22,257 nucleotides of DNA from a virus. Positions 10,052 through 18,708 of this stretch are shown here, piece by piece. The stretch covers positions 1 to 22,257 of IMG/VR virus record IMGVR_UViG_3300025159_000753. One strand, 5' to 3'. Below the pieces are notes generated by a model. It was not told where the DNA came from. It ran no database searches and saw only the letters and a program-made list of their open reading frames with translations. The position numbers and the translations under genes were made by a program. Each line of letters starts with the position of its first letter. The first letter of the stretch is position 1.

Positions 10052-12205
10052 ATGAAACACCCGTTTCAGTCGATATTTAAAGATGGGCAAGGTAAGGTTG
10101 TAGTCGGGGGGAACGTTACTGTTTATAAAGCAGGGACAACGACTCTTGCCAATATATATTCAAGTGAATCCGCCGTTAGTCCGATAACTGGAAGCGTTGC
10201 AATTTCCGGCAACATAGGGCAATATAACTTCTGGGTAGACGATAGCGAATATTTCGCAAATCAAAAGTTTGATCTTCAATTAAGTAAAACAGGTTTTACT
10301 ACGCAGCTTTATACAAATATTCCAATTATACGGGGGCTGGAATATGATTATTATGCAGATTTTAATGAGGCAGATCAGGGAATAACGGGAAATGGCAATA
10401 CTATTAAAGCAATAATCGATACTATAGGTTTGGCAGATAAATCTGTTGCTTTAAAAGGTGGTGTTTTTACGATTGCAACAAATTTAGAAGTTCCATCAAA
10501 TATTACCACGAAAATCTTGCCGAATTCATTTATTGCTACAAATCCAAACAAATCATTTACTATTAATAATTTTGAAGATATTAGCTTATATCGGGCATTT
10601 ACAAATAGCGGAACAATAAAATTGCCAAAGCGCCATTCTCATAGCAAATGGTTTGCCAAAGGAGATGGCGCAACAGACGATACTCTAGCGTTATTGCGGT
10701 GGATCGCCAGCGCCGATCATCTTATTTTGGACGATGGCACATATATTGTCAATAGACAAGGCTCAGAAGGCGTTGTATTAGGATTGCGCTCTAATATAAT
10801 TGTCGAAGGGGACAGAAATGCAATTCTTAAATTTGGGGCCGGCGTTAACGACACCAATTTTTGGCGCGTCATCGGCATTAGCAAATCAAGCGGTGCAGCA
10901 GCAAATTACGAAAATATAACGTTAAGGGCATTTACTGTCGATGGCAATACAAACAAGACTGATTATGATGCACTCTATGAGCAAAATCATGGCATATTTT
11001 TCTACAATAATACAGGTTATATTTCCAATATTATAGTGGACGAGATGAACGTTGGAAACTGTTCCGGCGACGGTATGGCAATTTCAACAGGGACAAAGGA
11101 TGTATATATTACCAATTGCAGAGCGACGGATTGGCTTCGTCAAGGTATTAATTGTGCAGGTAGCGGGAATATTGTAATCGAAAAAAATTATTCAAACAAA
11201 ATGGCGAGTTCTACATATTCAGGGTCAGGCATTCACGCAGAGCCATCTTTGTCAATTACAGGAATGTATGTTGCCCATAACGAAACCTATGCATTATTAG
11301 TGAGCGGGCATAACGATGCAGATCCTTTGATTGGCGCAAGGATACATCATAATCGTGTTTTCGGAAGCAATATCGGTGGGGCTTTTCATAAAAACATAGA
11401 GATAACAAATAATTCTTGTCCCTATATTTTAATCACCAGAACCGTCGGAGGAAAAATTCTTCACAATAAAGTTGAAACTGACATAGACATAGAAGGTATT
11501 TATGTTGCTGCTGTATCCGGGGTCGGATCTGATATTGTAATTATGGATAATGATGTCTCTACCTCCTATGTCACGCCCACAAAAGCGGCCATTTATTTAA
11601 ATCAAAATAACGGACAATCAATTTTATACAATAAGACCGATAATAGGTTTAAATATGGAATCAGAACACAAGGAGGGAGTAATAATAAAATTATAGGGAA
11701 TAACGCAAGCGGGACTACCAATGGATTATTGCTGTCATCTCAAGCAGCAACGCCAACTTCTGGAATTTCAATTGTTGCGAATAATATTCTAGATGGTACC
11801 GTAGCTGATATGGATATTGGCGATAGTACCTGGATCGGATTACATTTAAGCAAAAACAAATTGGTTAATAATACGGTAACGTTTAGCGGAACTCCTACTT
11901 TTATTTTCGATGATTACGAACGAATCTCAGCAGATATTGGGAATGCCGCTGCAACCTTATACCCCGTCACCTCACCACAAACCAATATTTGGAACACCCC
12001 AATATCAGCAGACCGTGCCGTGACGCTATCTACTACGGGCGCACAAAACGGAATGAAATTCAAAATTGTTAGAACTGCTGCCGCAACGGGCGGATTTAAT
12101 CTTAACGTTGGGACTGGCCCTCTTAAAGCATTAGCGGCAGGACAATGGTGCGAGGTTGAACATAATGGTACGGCATGGTTTTTAATAGCTTTCGGATCGC
12201 TATAA
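10052..12205 (+). CDS. tailspike / receptor-binding protein with right-handed beta-helix
   Basis: A protein of 717 residues. Residues 1-100 (FKDGQGKVVVGGNVTVYKAGTTT...) resemble the N-terminal virion-attachment domain shared by many phage spikes. At about 203-230, WFAKGDGATDDTLALLRWI and then DDGTYIVN is the classical entry into a pectate-lyase-like beta-helix. Residues about 230-600 show repeated short strands with Asn ladders (NIVIEKNYSNK, KNIEITNNSC, NKIIGNNASG), as in polysaccharide-degrading spikes. The last 80 residues (RAVTLSTTGAQNGMKFKIVR...WFLIAFGSL) look like a C-terminal beta cap. It probably binds and cleaves host surface glycan. Active-site residues cannot be assigned by eye. There is no signal peptide. 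Confidence 0.8.
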   Translation: MKHPFQSIFKDGQGKVVVGGNVTVYKAGTTTLANIYSSESAVSPITGSVAISGNIGQYNFWVDDSEYFANQKFDLQLSKTGFTTQLYTNIPIIRGLEYDYYADFNEADQGITGNGNTIKAIIDTIGLADKSVALKGGVFTIATNLEVPSNITTKILPNSFIATNPNKSFTINNFEDISLYRAFTNSGTIKLPKRHSHSKWFAKGDGATDDTLALLRWIASADHLILDDGTYIVNRQGSEGVVLGLRSNIIVEGDRNAILKFGAGVNDTNFWRVIGISKSSGAAANYENITLRAFTVDGNTNKTDYDALYEQNHGIFFYNNTGYISNIIVDEMNVGNCSGDGMAISTGTKDVYITNCRATDWLRQGINCAGSGNIVIEKNYSNKMASSTYSGSGIHAEPSLSITGMYVAHNETYALLVSGHNDADPLIGARIHHNRVFGSNIGGAFHKNIEITNNSCPYILITRTVGGKILHNKVETDIDIEGIYVAAVSGVGSDIVIMDNDVSTSYVTPTKAAIYLNQNNGQSILYNKTDNRFKYGIRTQGGSNNKIIGNNASGTTNGLLLSSQAATPTSGISIVANNILDGTVADMDIGDSTWIGLHLSKNKLVNNTVTFSGTPTFIFDDYERISADIGNAAATLYPVTSPQTNIWNTPISADRAVTLSTTGAQNGMKFKIVRTAAATGGFNLNVGTGPLKALAAGQWCEVEHNGTAWFLIAFGSL

Positions 12206-12220
12206 AAAGGAGAATAAAGT

Positions 12221-12676
12221 ATGTCATGCGAAGAATTTAAAATTATAGAATCAGACGTTACGGCAAATTTTACTGATGCACTAGTTCAGGACGCAAAAGA
12301 AGACGAAGATGTTTCTATGCCTGCTGATTGGACAACTTGTACTATCAATAAATGTGCTATCTCGGGAGTATCGATCCAGTCTAAACAAAATCTGGAATTC
12401 GATTTAATTTTATGGTCTAAGTCGGCCAAAGATAATACATCGTTGAATCTTGACAATTTTGTTATAAGTTTGAATTTTCCAGTTTCCAGTGGTAAACAAA
12501 TTGCCGCAGCCAATCAATATTATTATGAGCAAGACAATTTGATTCCTATTAAATATAATGACGATAGCAATCAAAGCAAGATACATTGCAGTATTGTAAA
12601 TCGTAGCATTACCGCTAAAGACGCAGGCGTTGCGGGACAGATAAAAGTGAGATTCGTAGCATCGCCTAGACTATAA
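12221..12676 (+). CDS. hypothetical structural protein (151 aa)
   Basis: Not recognised. The start follows AAAAGGAGAATAAAGT. The first part is acidic (ALVQDAKEDEDVSMPADW), followed by a beta-rich body with Lys/Asn/Ser turns. It has four Cys residues but no zinc-ribbon spacing. Lying between the tailspike and the large terminase in the late operon, it is probably a minor virion protein or a spike accessory/cap. Confidence 0.6.
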   Translation: MSCEEFKIIESDVTANFTDALVQDAKEDEDVSMPADWTTCTINKCAISGVSIQSKQNLEFDLILWSKSAKDNTSLNLDNFVISLNFPVSSGKQIAAANQYYYEQDNLIPIKYNDDSNQSKIHCSIVNRSITAKDAGVAGQIKVRFVASPRL

Positions 12677-12680
12677 AAAT

Positions 12681-13766
12681 ATGTTACGACTAGAGAATAT
12701 CCCCGAATGGGGAATGAAGCAACTGAACGATTCTAAGAATTTCTTATCGTATCAATGCACGGAACAAGCACTGCAATTTCTAAACGAGCCTGCGCGGACG
12801 CTAGCCATATTCTATGGTAATCAGGCGGGCAAGAATGCGCTTGTATCTTATAATTATGTAGCACGCATTCTCGGCAAGCATCCAGTAGCCAAGAAAAATG
12901 TTTTATATTTTGAATGCGATAACAAGACCAGTCCAACGAAAATGCCGAATATTTTTGAAGGTCATACTTTTGCGCCTTATAAAGTAGATAATGGCAATAT
13001 GACGAAATGTCCGATTTGTACTGCTAAATTAATGCCACATATACGTAAATCGAGAATATTCAGATTTGCGTCTGAAAGATTGCCGACACAATCGGAAGAC
13101 ACGAACGAAGACGGTGGTTCGTCTGCGGAAGTGTCAAATACCCAATATCCTGAATTCAAAAAATGGCTGCCGCCTTATTTGATTAAAAACGACATTGTAG
13201 CACGGAATCTATCTGTGATTGTATATGACCCATTTGGTGGCGATGATATTATTGTAGAGTTTGTTTCGTATGGGCAGACGGCTCGAAGCCAAAAAGGCGT
13301 ACAGCGTTTGAGCGTATGGATGGACGAAGAACCTCCGGAGAATTTTTTTGGCGAGCAATATCCAAGAATTATTATGGAAGATGGAGATATTATTATAACT
13401 TATGCACCCGTAGAGGATATTACATATTTATACGATATGATTTACGAACGAGCAAAAATTTATTACAGAACGAAAACGGTTTGCGAAGAATATTATAAAA
13501 AAGTAGAAAAGAAGTTTGTTCCACAAATACAACTAACTGGATTAAATGATAAAAAAGACATTGCCGTATTCCAGGCGGCGACTTCCGATAATCCTATGTA
13601 TAAAAATAGAGACGTACGCGATATTTTGGGCATATATGACGATATTGACGTGTTTTACATGCGATTCTTTGGCATATTCAAAGCAATTTCGGGCAGGATA
13701 TTTAAATGTTTCGACCCTAGTATTCACGTAATCGACGAAGCTAGATTTTTTAAGGACGCAGCTTAA
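12681..13766 (+). CDS. terL: terminase large subunit, ATPase part
   Basis: A protein of 361 residues. A P-loop GNQAGKN lies at residues 46-52, where most relatives read G-N-Q-x-G-K-T/S; here the last residue is Asn. Walker B is LSVWMDEEPP (D215, E216), and a TYAP coupling motif is at 240-243. A CPIC (C110, C113) with C79 and H120 may form a zinc knuckle inserted in the ATPase. The gene ends FFKDAA-TAA, and the very next codon in the same frame is the ATG of the nuclease part. Together they would make a normal-sized 578-residue large terminase. Its role is ATP-driven packaging of DNA into the prohead through the portal encoded downstream. Confidence 0.85.
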   Translation: MLRLENIPEWGMKQLNDSKNFLSYQCTEQALQFLNEPARTLAIFYGNQAGKNALVSYNYVARILGKHPVAKKNVLYFECDNKTSPTKMPNIFEGHTFAPYKVDNGNMTKCPICTAKLMPHIRKSRIFRFASERLPTQSEDTNEDGGSSAEVSNTQYPEFKKWLPPYLIKNDIVARNLSVIVYDPFGGDDIIVEFVSYGQTARSQKGVQRLSVWMDEEPPENFFGEQYPRIIMEDGDIIITYAPVEDITYLYDMIYERAKIYYRTKTVCEEYYKKVEKKFVPQIQLTGLNDKKDIAVFQAATSDNPMYKNRDVRDILGIYDDIDVFYMRFFGIFKAISGRIFKCFDPSIHVIDEARFFKDAA

Positions 13767-14417
13767 ATGATACCCCACGACTGGACGCATTTCAGGGCCA
13801 TTGATTATCATGAATTATCGCCATGGGCCATAATATTTGTTTCATTATCGGGCTACGATGAAGCCTTTGTCTGGGGCGAATTAAACCCTTCGCCTGAAAA
13901 AAACACTACGAAAATGATTGCTGAGATGATTGCCGACAAGAGCGGCGATTATAAATTTCAAATGAATTTAGTCGATCCATTGGCTATGGTAAGACAATCA
14001 AATACGGGGTCTACGGTTGTAGAAGACCTGAATCATATTTTTAATACTTATCGGAAAGAGGGTAGATGCTCCGGTGGAACGTGGGAATCGTGGGATACCA
14101 AAGCGACAGTTGGGCGGGATAGAGTCAGGGAAAGATTGATGAATGCATCGATGTGTAAGAAGCCTTTTAATAATGAAATTTTAAAAGATGGCATACCCGT
14201 CAGGGTCCCTACGTTATGGATATTTAATTCTTGCGTTAATACTTATAAATCATTGCAGCTTTGGCGATTGGAAAAAGATAGGCCAGCGCAAATGTGGAGT
14301 CATTTTTGTATGACATTGGAAGCATTAATGAAAGACGTTAGATTCAGGCCCAGGAGAATCGAATATGCGGAACAACGGAAAAGTCCGCATTCATCGTATT
14401 TTAGGACAAATAGATGA
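13767..14417 (+). CDS. terL: terminase large subunit, nuclease part
   Basis: A protein of 216 residues whose start directly follows the TAA of the ATPase part, in the same frame. The ribosome site AAGGA lies 10 bases upstream inside the previous gene. HFRAIDYHELSPWAII (D13) and FQMNLVDPLA (D70) match the first two acidic motifs of the RNase H-like terminase nuclease. The third acidic residue is not assigned with confidence. The IPxDWxxFRAIDY opening is what normally follows the ATPase linker in intact proteins, so the split falls exactly at the domain boundary. It should cut concatemeric DNA at headful or cos/pac sites. It overlaps the portal gene by ATGA. Confidence 0.8.
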   Translation: MIPHDWTHFRAIDYHELSPWAIIFVSLSGYDEAFVWGELNPSPEKNTTKMIAEMIADKSGDYKFQMNLVDPLAMVRQSNTGSTVVEDLNHIFNTYRKEGRCSGGTWESWDTKATVGRDRVRERLMNASMCKKPFNNEILKDGIPVRVPTLWIFNSCVNTYKSLQLWRLEKDRPAQMWSHFCMTLEALMKDVRFRPRRIEYAEQRKSPHSSYFRTNR

Positions 14418-16360
14418 TTAACCAACCGGTAATAGAAGAAAAGAAGGCGGACGAGGGAAACAGGAGAATAGAAAACGCTTTAGCAACTCTTGTTTATAGT
14501 GAATACCAAATTTCTAAAACAAATAAACAGGGGGCGGATGCTGATCAGGAGGCTTATTTGGATTTATTCGATTGTATACGTTCGGAGAAGGATTATGACT
14601 GGAATTCAGACGTTTTTATTCCTGATTTTTTAACACATATGCTTGTCCAATCGAGCTTGTTTGTAGGACAATATTTTAAATCTCGTGAGTTTGTAGAGGT
14701 ATACGTTGCCAGCGAAAAAGACAAGGATATCGCTGCGGCGGAAGCCGATAAAGAGTTGGTTAATAGAACGTTGAACCAAAAACATCTTTATTATTATAGT
14801 AAATGTTTAAGGGCCGTTAATATGAAAAATATTTGCGGACATATTTATTTCCGCTGCTGGTGGGAGAAAAAAAGCAAGAAGATAATTACCGGACAAGAAT
14901 TAGTGCAAGTTGAAAACGAACCAGAAAGATATATTCCTATTTATGGACAAAAATTAGTATACGATAGATTTAATTTTGGCCTCCTAGACCCTCGTGACGT
15001 TTTTACTTCAAACGAATATACTTATAGCTTGCAGGAAAAAAAATGGATAATTATTAGATTTGATTCAACTATTGAGGAACTTGAAGATAATAAGGAATTA
15101 ATGGGCTATACTAATCTTGATACGTTGAAATTGGCGCATTTGGGAAGTTTCCAAACTGAAACCAAAGGTTCGGAGTCGAGCAGCTATTATACTAAAGAGA
15201 AGAAACCGGAATCCCCTTCTACTCCTATAAAAAATTGGATGATTCTCGAGCGACATGGTAAGTATTGGGCTGACGTTATAACTCGTAATCAATTAGGCGA
15301 ACCATTGGAAATCAGACCAGGCATTGACGAACAGGGCAAGCCGCTTGATATTGCCGAATTGTTCGATGTGGTAATTACTTATGCAGTACATGGTGATAAA
15401 AAATATTTAATCCGATTTCAATTGGCGCCTTATATGGATGCCGAGGGTAATAGATACAAACCAATTATCAGAGGTTTATGTTATATTCATCCTACAATGG
15501 ATACGGGTTTTGGCGACGGCAAGGGCATGAGAGAATTACAAATAGCCATTAATGATAATATAAATATGAGCAATGATCGCGTGAAATTTGCAATGTCGCC
15601 GGTACTAAAAGGCAGAAGAAACGCAATAGAAGATAATGAATCTATTTATTTTGCGCCAGAACACATTATAATGCTTGACGATCCGGAGAGAGATTTAAAA
15701 GAGATACAAATATCGTCCGATATTAGTGGGGCATTAGCCCAGACTCAATATTTTACCAATAAAGAGGAGGCTGTTAGCGCAACGTTCCCAACTACAACGG
15801 GTGCATTGCCTTTGTTTGCTAGCACAACGGCAACCGCGGTTGCCGGGGCAGAATCCAGAGGTGATACGAGAAATAATTATCGCTATTTAACTCAGGAAAA
15901 TACGTTATTTTCGGAGTTATATTGGATGATAACGCAAATGACATATCAATTTGCTAATCAAGAAACGGCAGAGAAATTAATGGGTGATAAGGCTTACGAT
16001 TTCAATCCAACGTTGGATTATACCTACAAACCCGTTAGCGAATCAATAGAAACGGAAGTAAGTAGACGTGCAAAAATTCAAAACTGGCAACAAGTATTGC
16101 AAATTGTTTCAAATTTGCAACATCCCGATGCCGTGAAAATGGTTAATTTCGTATTTGCAAAAATAGCGGCATTGATGGGCGATGAATATGTTAATTTTGC
16201 CGATAAATTATTGAATCCCAAAGAACCTATCGGAAAATCACAAGGGCAGGAAATGCCCGTCATGACGGGAATGCCTATGTCTAATCAAAATAACGTGCCT
16301 CAGTCTGCATTGGAAACGCAGGCTCGGTCTGCGATGGAAGGTATGAATAATGCTCGATGA
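14414..16360 (+). CDS. portal protein
   Basis: A protein of 648 residues immediately after the terminase, with a four-base ATGA overlap. The N-terminal 170 residues are helical and charged (EAYLDLFDCIRSEKDYDWNSDVFIPDFLTHML). A DPRDVFTSN-type segment and a GFGDGKGMRELQIAINDNINMSND region (about 370-395) are typical of podovirus-like/P22-type portals. The C-terminus is low-complexity (PVMTGMPMSNQNN). It forms the dodecameric vertex where the terminase docks and the neck attaches. Assignment rests on size, position and these patterns. Confidence 0.75.
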   Translation: MINQPVIEEKKADEGNRRIENALATLVYSEYQISKTNKQGADADQEAYLDLFDCIRSEKDYDWNSDVFIPDFLTHMLVQSSLFVGQYFKSREFVEVYVASEKDKDIAAAEADKELVNRTLNQKHLYYYSKCLRAVNMKNICGHIYFRCWWEKKSKKIITGQELVQVENEPERYIPIYGQKLVYDRFNFGLLDPRDVFTSNEYTYSLQEKKWIIIRFDSTIEELEDNKELMGYTNLDTLKLAHLGSFQTETKGSESSSYYTKEKKPESPSTPIKNWMILERHGKYWADVITRNQLGEPLEIRPGIDEQGKPLDIAELFDVVITYAVHGDKKYLIRFQLAPYMDAEGNRYKPIIRGLCYIHPTMDTGFGDGKGMRELQIAINDNINMSNDRVKFAMSPVLKGRRNAIEDNESIYFAPEHIIMLDDPERDLKEIQISSDISGALAQTQYFTNKEEAVSATFPTTTGALPLFASTTATAVAGAESRGDTRNNYRYLTQENTLFSELYWMITQMTYQFANQETAEKLMGDKAYDFNPTLDYTYKPVSESIETEVSRRAKIQNWQQVLQIVSNLQHPDAVKMVNFVFAKIAALMGDEYVNFADKLLNPKEPIGKSQGQEMPVMTGMPMSNQNNVPQSALETQARSAMEGMNNAR

Positions 16361-16682
16361 ACTAAATTTAGAGAAACTTAAAATCGACGAGTTCCAGACA
16401 TATATAAAAAAAAAGCCTCAGAGTAGTTACGAGGCAATTACGAGAACATTATCTAAATGTCAAAATTATATTGATTTGTTCGATTCTCAAATTGGACAAA
16501 TATTGTTAAGTGATTTAATGCCGATGATACAAGAAAGAATTGGTGCGGTTATAGACGGCAAAATAACCGACGAGGCCAGAATAGAGTTAAAGGTTATGCT
16601 GAATCTTATGAATCGATGGAATAAAATGGTTAGCGACTATAACAAAAATTGTGAGATAGTAAGAAAAACAATCATTGCCTAA
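16350..16682 (+). CDS. small helical protein between portal and scaffold (110 aa)
   Basis: It overlaps the portal gene by 11 bp. The protein is almost entirely helical and polar (LEKLKIDEFQTYIKKKPQSSYEAITRTL, then DEARIELKVMLNLMNRWNKMV). No catalytic motif is seen. Similar short helical ORFs often lie between portal and scaffold in phage head modules, perhaps as an assembly factor. The function is not known. Confidence 0.6.
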   Translation: MLDELNLEKLKIDEFQTYIKKKPQSSYEAITRTLSKCQNYIDLFDSQIGQILLSDLMPMIQERIGAVIDGKITDEARIELKVMLNLMNRWNKMVSDYNKNCEIVRKTIIA

Positions 16683-16705
16683 ATTTATATAAGGAGTATG
16701 TTTTT

Positions 16706-17485
16706 ATGTCAAAGGCAGAAAAAGAACCAGACGCAATGTTAGTAACAACGACAGAAGCAGCGTTGGAGCCAGCGCTAGAGCCAGTGCTAGAGGAGAAAGA
16801 AAATATTAATGAAGAAATAGAAAATCTCAAATCGGAAAGGAAAAGATTGCTTGAGGAGCGGTCGGATATGGGCCGCAAAATCAAGCAAATGCAAGACGAT
16901 TTTGGATTTTTGAGGGAGGAAGTTTTTAGATTAAAAACGCCAGTCGCAAAAGAAGTTATTGATCCTGAATTAGAATCGGAACTTTTAGATTTTAACGATC
17001 CTAAACAAATTGCTAATATTGCCCGAAAAGCGGCAAATATGGAAATCGAAAAAAGGGAAAAAGAAAGAGTGGATAAGGAATCTGAAAAAATATCGGCTCA
17101 AAAAAATTATGAAGATAAATTATATGACGAACTCCAAAAAACATATTTAAAAGGCGACAAGGAAATCGAAGACGAATTGTTGTCAATGAAATTTACACAA
17201 TCGGGCGATCCAATAGCAGATGCAGAAAGATTTTATAATAAAGCAGAAACGGCAGTATTGAAAAGAAGAATAGCCACGTTGACTTCTAAAAAAGAAAGTC
17301 CGTTTAAAGGTACAAATACGAACATGGCTACAGGCGTAGGTGGTTCTTCAAATGTATCGACAAGAGAGGTAAGATTGCCAGTTATATCAGATGAAGTTCA
17401 AAGGTTGTTAGTAAGATTAGGTAAAAATATAGAAAAGCCGGAAGATCGGCAATGGGCGGTTGATGCTTTAGCTAAAATCAAATAA
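16706..17485 (+). CDS. probable scaffolding protein
   Basis: The start follows ATAAGGAG. The 259-residue product is highly charged. It has an acidic repeat-like start (ALEPALEPVLEEKE), a long predicted coiled coil (residues about 28-78: INEEIENLKSERKRLLEERS...), a second helical Glu/Lys-rich stretch (about 105-140), and a small basic C-terminal region (EVQRLLVRLGKNIEKPEDRQW) that could contact capsid protein. Composition and the position between portal and capsid genes are typical of internal scaffolds. No protease motif is seen. Confidence 0.6.
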   Translation: MSKAEKEPDAMLVTTTEAALEPALEPVLEEKENINEEIENLKSERKRLLEERSDMGRKIKQMQDDFGFLREEVFRLKTPVAKEVIDPELESELLDFNDPKQIANIARKAANMEIEKREKERVDKESEKISAQKNYEDKLYDELQKTYLKGDKEIEDELLSMKFTQSGDPIADAERFYNKAETAVLKRRIATLTSKKESPFKGTNTNMATGVGGSSNVSTREVRLPVISDEVQRLLVRLGKNIEKPEDRQWAVDALAKIK

Positions 17486-17872
17486 ATGAGAAATGAGACA
17501 AGACTGCGATGGCAACGAAAAAGTAAAGTCCGCAAAGAAAGCCGGCGAATTAAACTCCCCGGCGACGAGCCGGAAGGCGGCGCACTTTACCGATGTTGGA
17601 ATTGTGGTCAAATATGCGATGAGAGTAAAGATGCGCTTGGCGGCAAGTCGAGCGGAAGCGGGGCTGTATATTTGGACTATATCGAAGAAGCTCAAGGAGC
17701 AGAATCAGGCATACCGGAATCCGCTATGTCGGTGATGAGCGGTATACTCCACGTAATGGTCGCCCTCCCCTCTGATTTGAGCGGGAATCCAGGCCTTGAC
17801 CCTCACATCCATGTTATAACCGGCACGGGATGCCCTCTGTGCCATTCGTTAAATTGGAGAGGAGATTATTAG
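17486..17872 (+). CDS. zinc-ribbon head-module protein (128 aa)
   Basis: The ATG directly follows the scaffold stop. The product has RIKLPGDEPEGGALYRCWNCGQICD (C37, C40 region), DALGGKSSGSG and a C-terminal CPLCHSLNWRGDY. From memory, proteins with LPGDxPEGGxLYRCWNCG...GCPxCxSLNWRGDY are common in phage head operons, just before the capsid gene. Two CxxC pairs imply one structural zinc. The N-terminus is unusually basic. The other ORF in this stretch (17493-17735) lacks such conservation and is a shadow. It ends with TAG just before a strong ribosome site. Confidence 0.7.
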   Translation: MRNETRLRWQRKSKVRKESRRIKLPGDEPEGGALYRCWNCGQICDESKDALGGKSSGSGAVYLDYIEEAQGAESGIPESAMSVMSGILHVMVALPSDLSGNPGLDPHIHVITGTGCPLCHSLNWRGDY

Positions 17873-17883
17873 GAGATAAAATT

Positions 17884-18690
17884 ATGGAAGTTGTCAATAG
17901 AAATAGCACTGGGCAGGGATTGTGGGTGCCGGTAGATTCCACGTCTAGCCCAACGCTATATGTTGGTTCTTTAGTTAAATCTGCCGGCGATGGCGTAGGT
18001 CTCGTAGCAATTGCGTCGGGCGCAAGAGATACGTCTCAAAAGCAGGTATTATGCGGAGTCGTAACTGCTACTAACGATAATGCATATACAAAGACGACTG
18101 ACGAGACGACATTGCAGGATAAAATAACAGGCATGACTTCGCAGGCTGCACAAACAGCCAGGAATTTTTGGGGTGCGAATCAAGGCCCAATACCGGCAAA
18201 TGACCCGCAGCCATTTGTATATATCGAGCAAATTGACGCAGCTACCATTTTGAGAGCGCCTTTGTATAATGCTACGTGGGGCGTTGCTCCAACATTGTTA
18301 ACGGTTACGACAGGCTCAAGCACAGGATTAGGCTTTACTTCTAATGCTTGTGATTTTACGCCTGTTGCAGATTTATGCACGTCCTTTGGAAGGTCTGGTG
18401 CAAACGTGAGCATAGCAAGAATCTCGGATGATACCAGCACGACAGTCGAAACAAACGATGTTTCTTTTCCGCAAGACATTGCGGTGGGAGATAAGTTTGT
18501 AAGAGTGCCGCTTAGGCCTTGTTTTGAAAGTTTTGTGCAAATTGATGCCAAGTCAATGTTTTTCGATATTTCCCAAACTCCAGCTACCAATTACTTCAGC
18601 ATAATTGTTTTAAGACTGGACTTATCCGTTGCTGGCAAGGAATATGTTGAATTCAAATTTTCGCCTGAACACTTCATGGCCAGGGCATAA
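17884..18690 (+). CDS. head structural protein upstream of capsid (268 aa)
   Basis: The start is set at 17884 (MEVVNRNSTGQGLWVPV), which follows TTAGGAGATAAAATT; the frame is open from 17830 but those codons lie inside the previous gene. The protein is Thr/Ser/Ala-rich and beta-type, with a STGQGLWVPVDSTSSPTLYVGSLV opening that I associate with phage capsid-decoration or minor head proteins encoded next to the major capsid gene. No enzymatic motif is seen. It is probably a virion component. Confidence 0.6.
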   Translation: MEVVNRNSTGQGLWVPVDSTSSPTLYVGSLVKSAGDGVGLVAIASGARDTSQKQVLCGVVTATNDNAYTKTTDETTLQDKITGMTSQAAQTARNFWGANQGPIPANDPQPFVYIEQIDAATILRAPLYNATWGVAPTLLTVTTGSSTGLGFTSNACDFTPVADLCTSFGRSGANVSIARISDDTSTTVETNDVSFPQDIAVGDKFVRVPLRPCFESFVQIDAKSMFFDISQTPATNYFSIIVLRLDLSVAGKEYVEFKFSPEHFMARA

Positions 18691-18708
18691 AAGAAAGGAG
18701 GAATAAAT

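Noticed and set aside
17493-17735. Rightward ORF overlapping the zinc-ribbon head protein
   Set aside because: The alternative frame (17486-17872) carries the CWNC/CPLC zinc ribbon and the NWRGDY ending typical of head operons.
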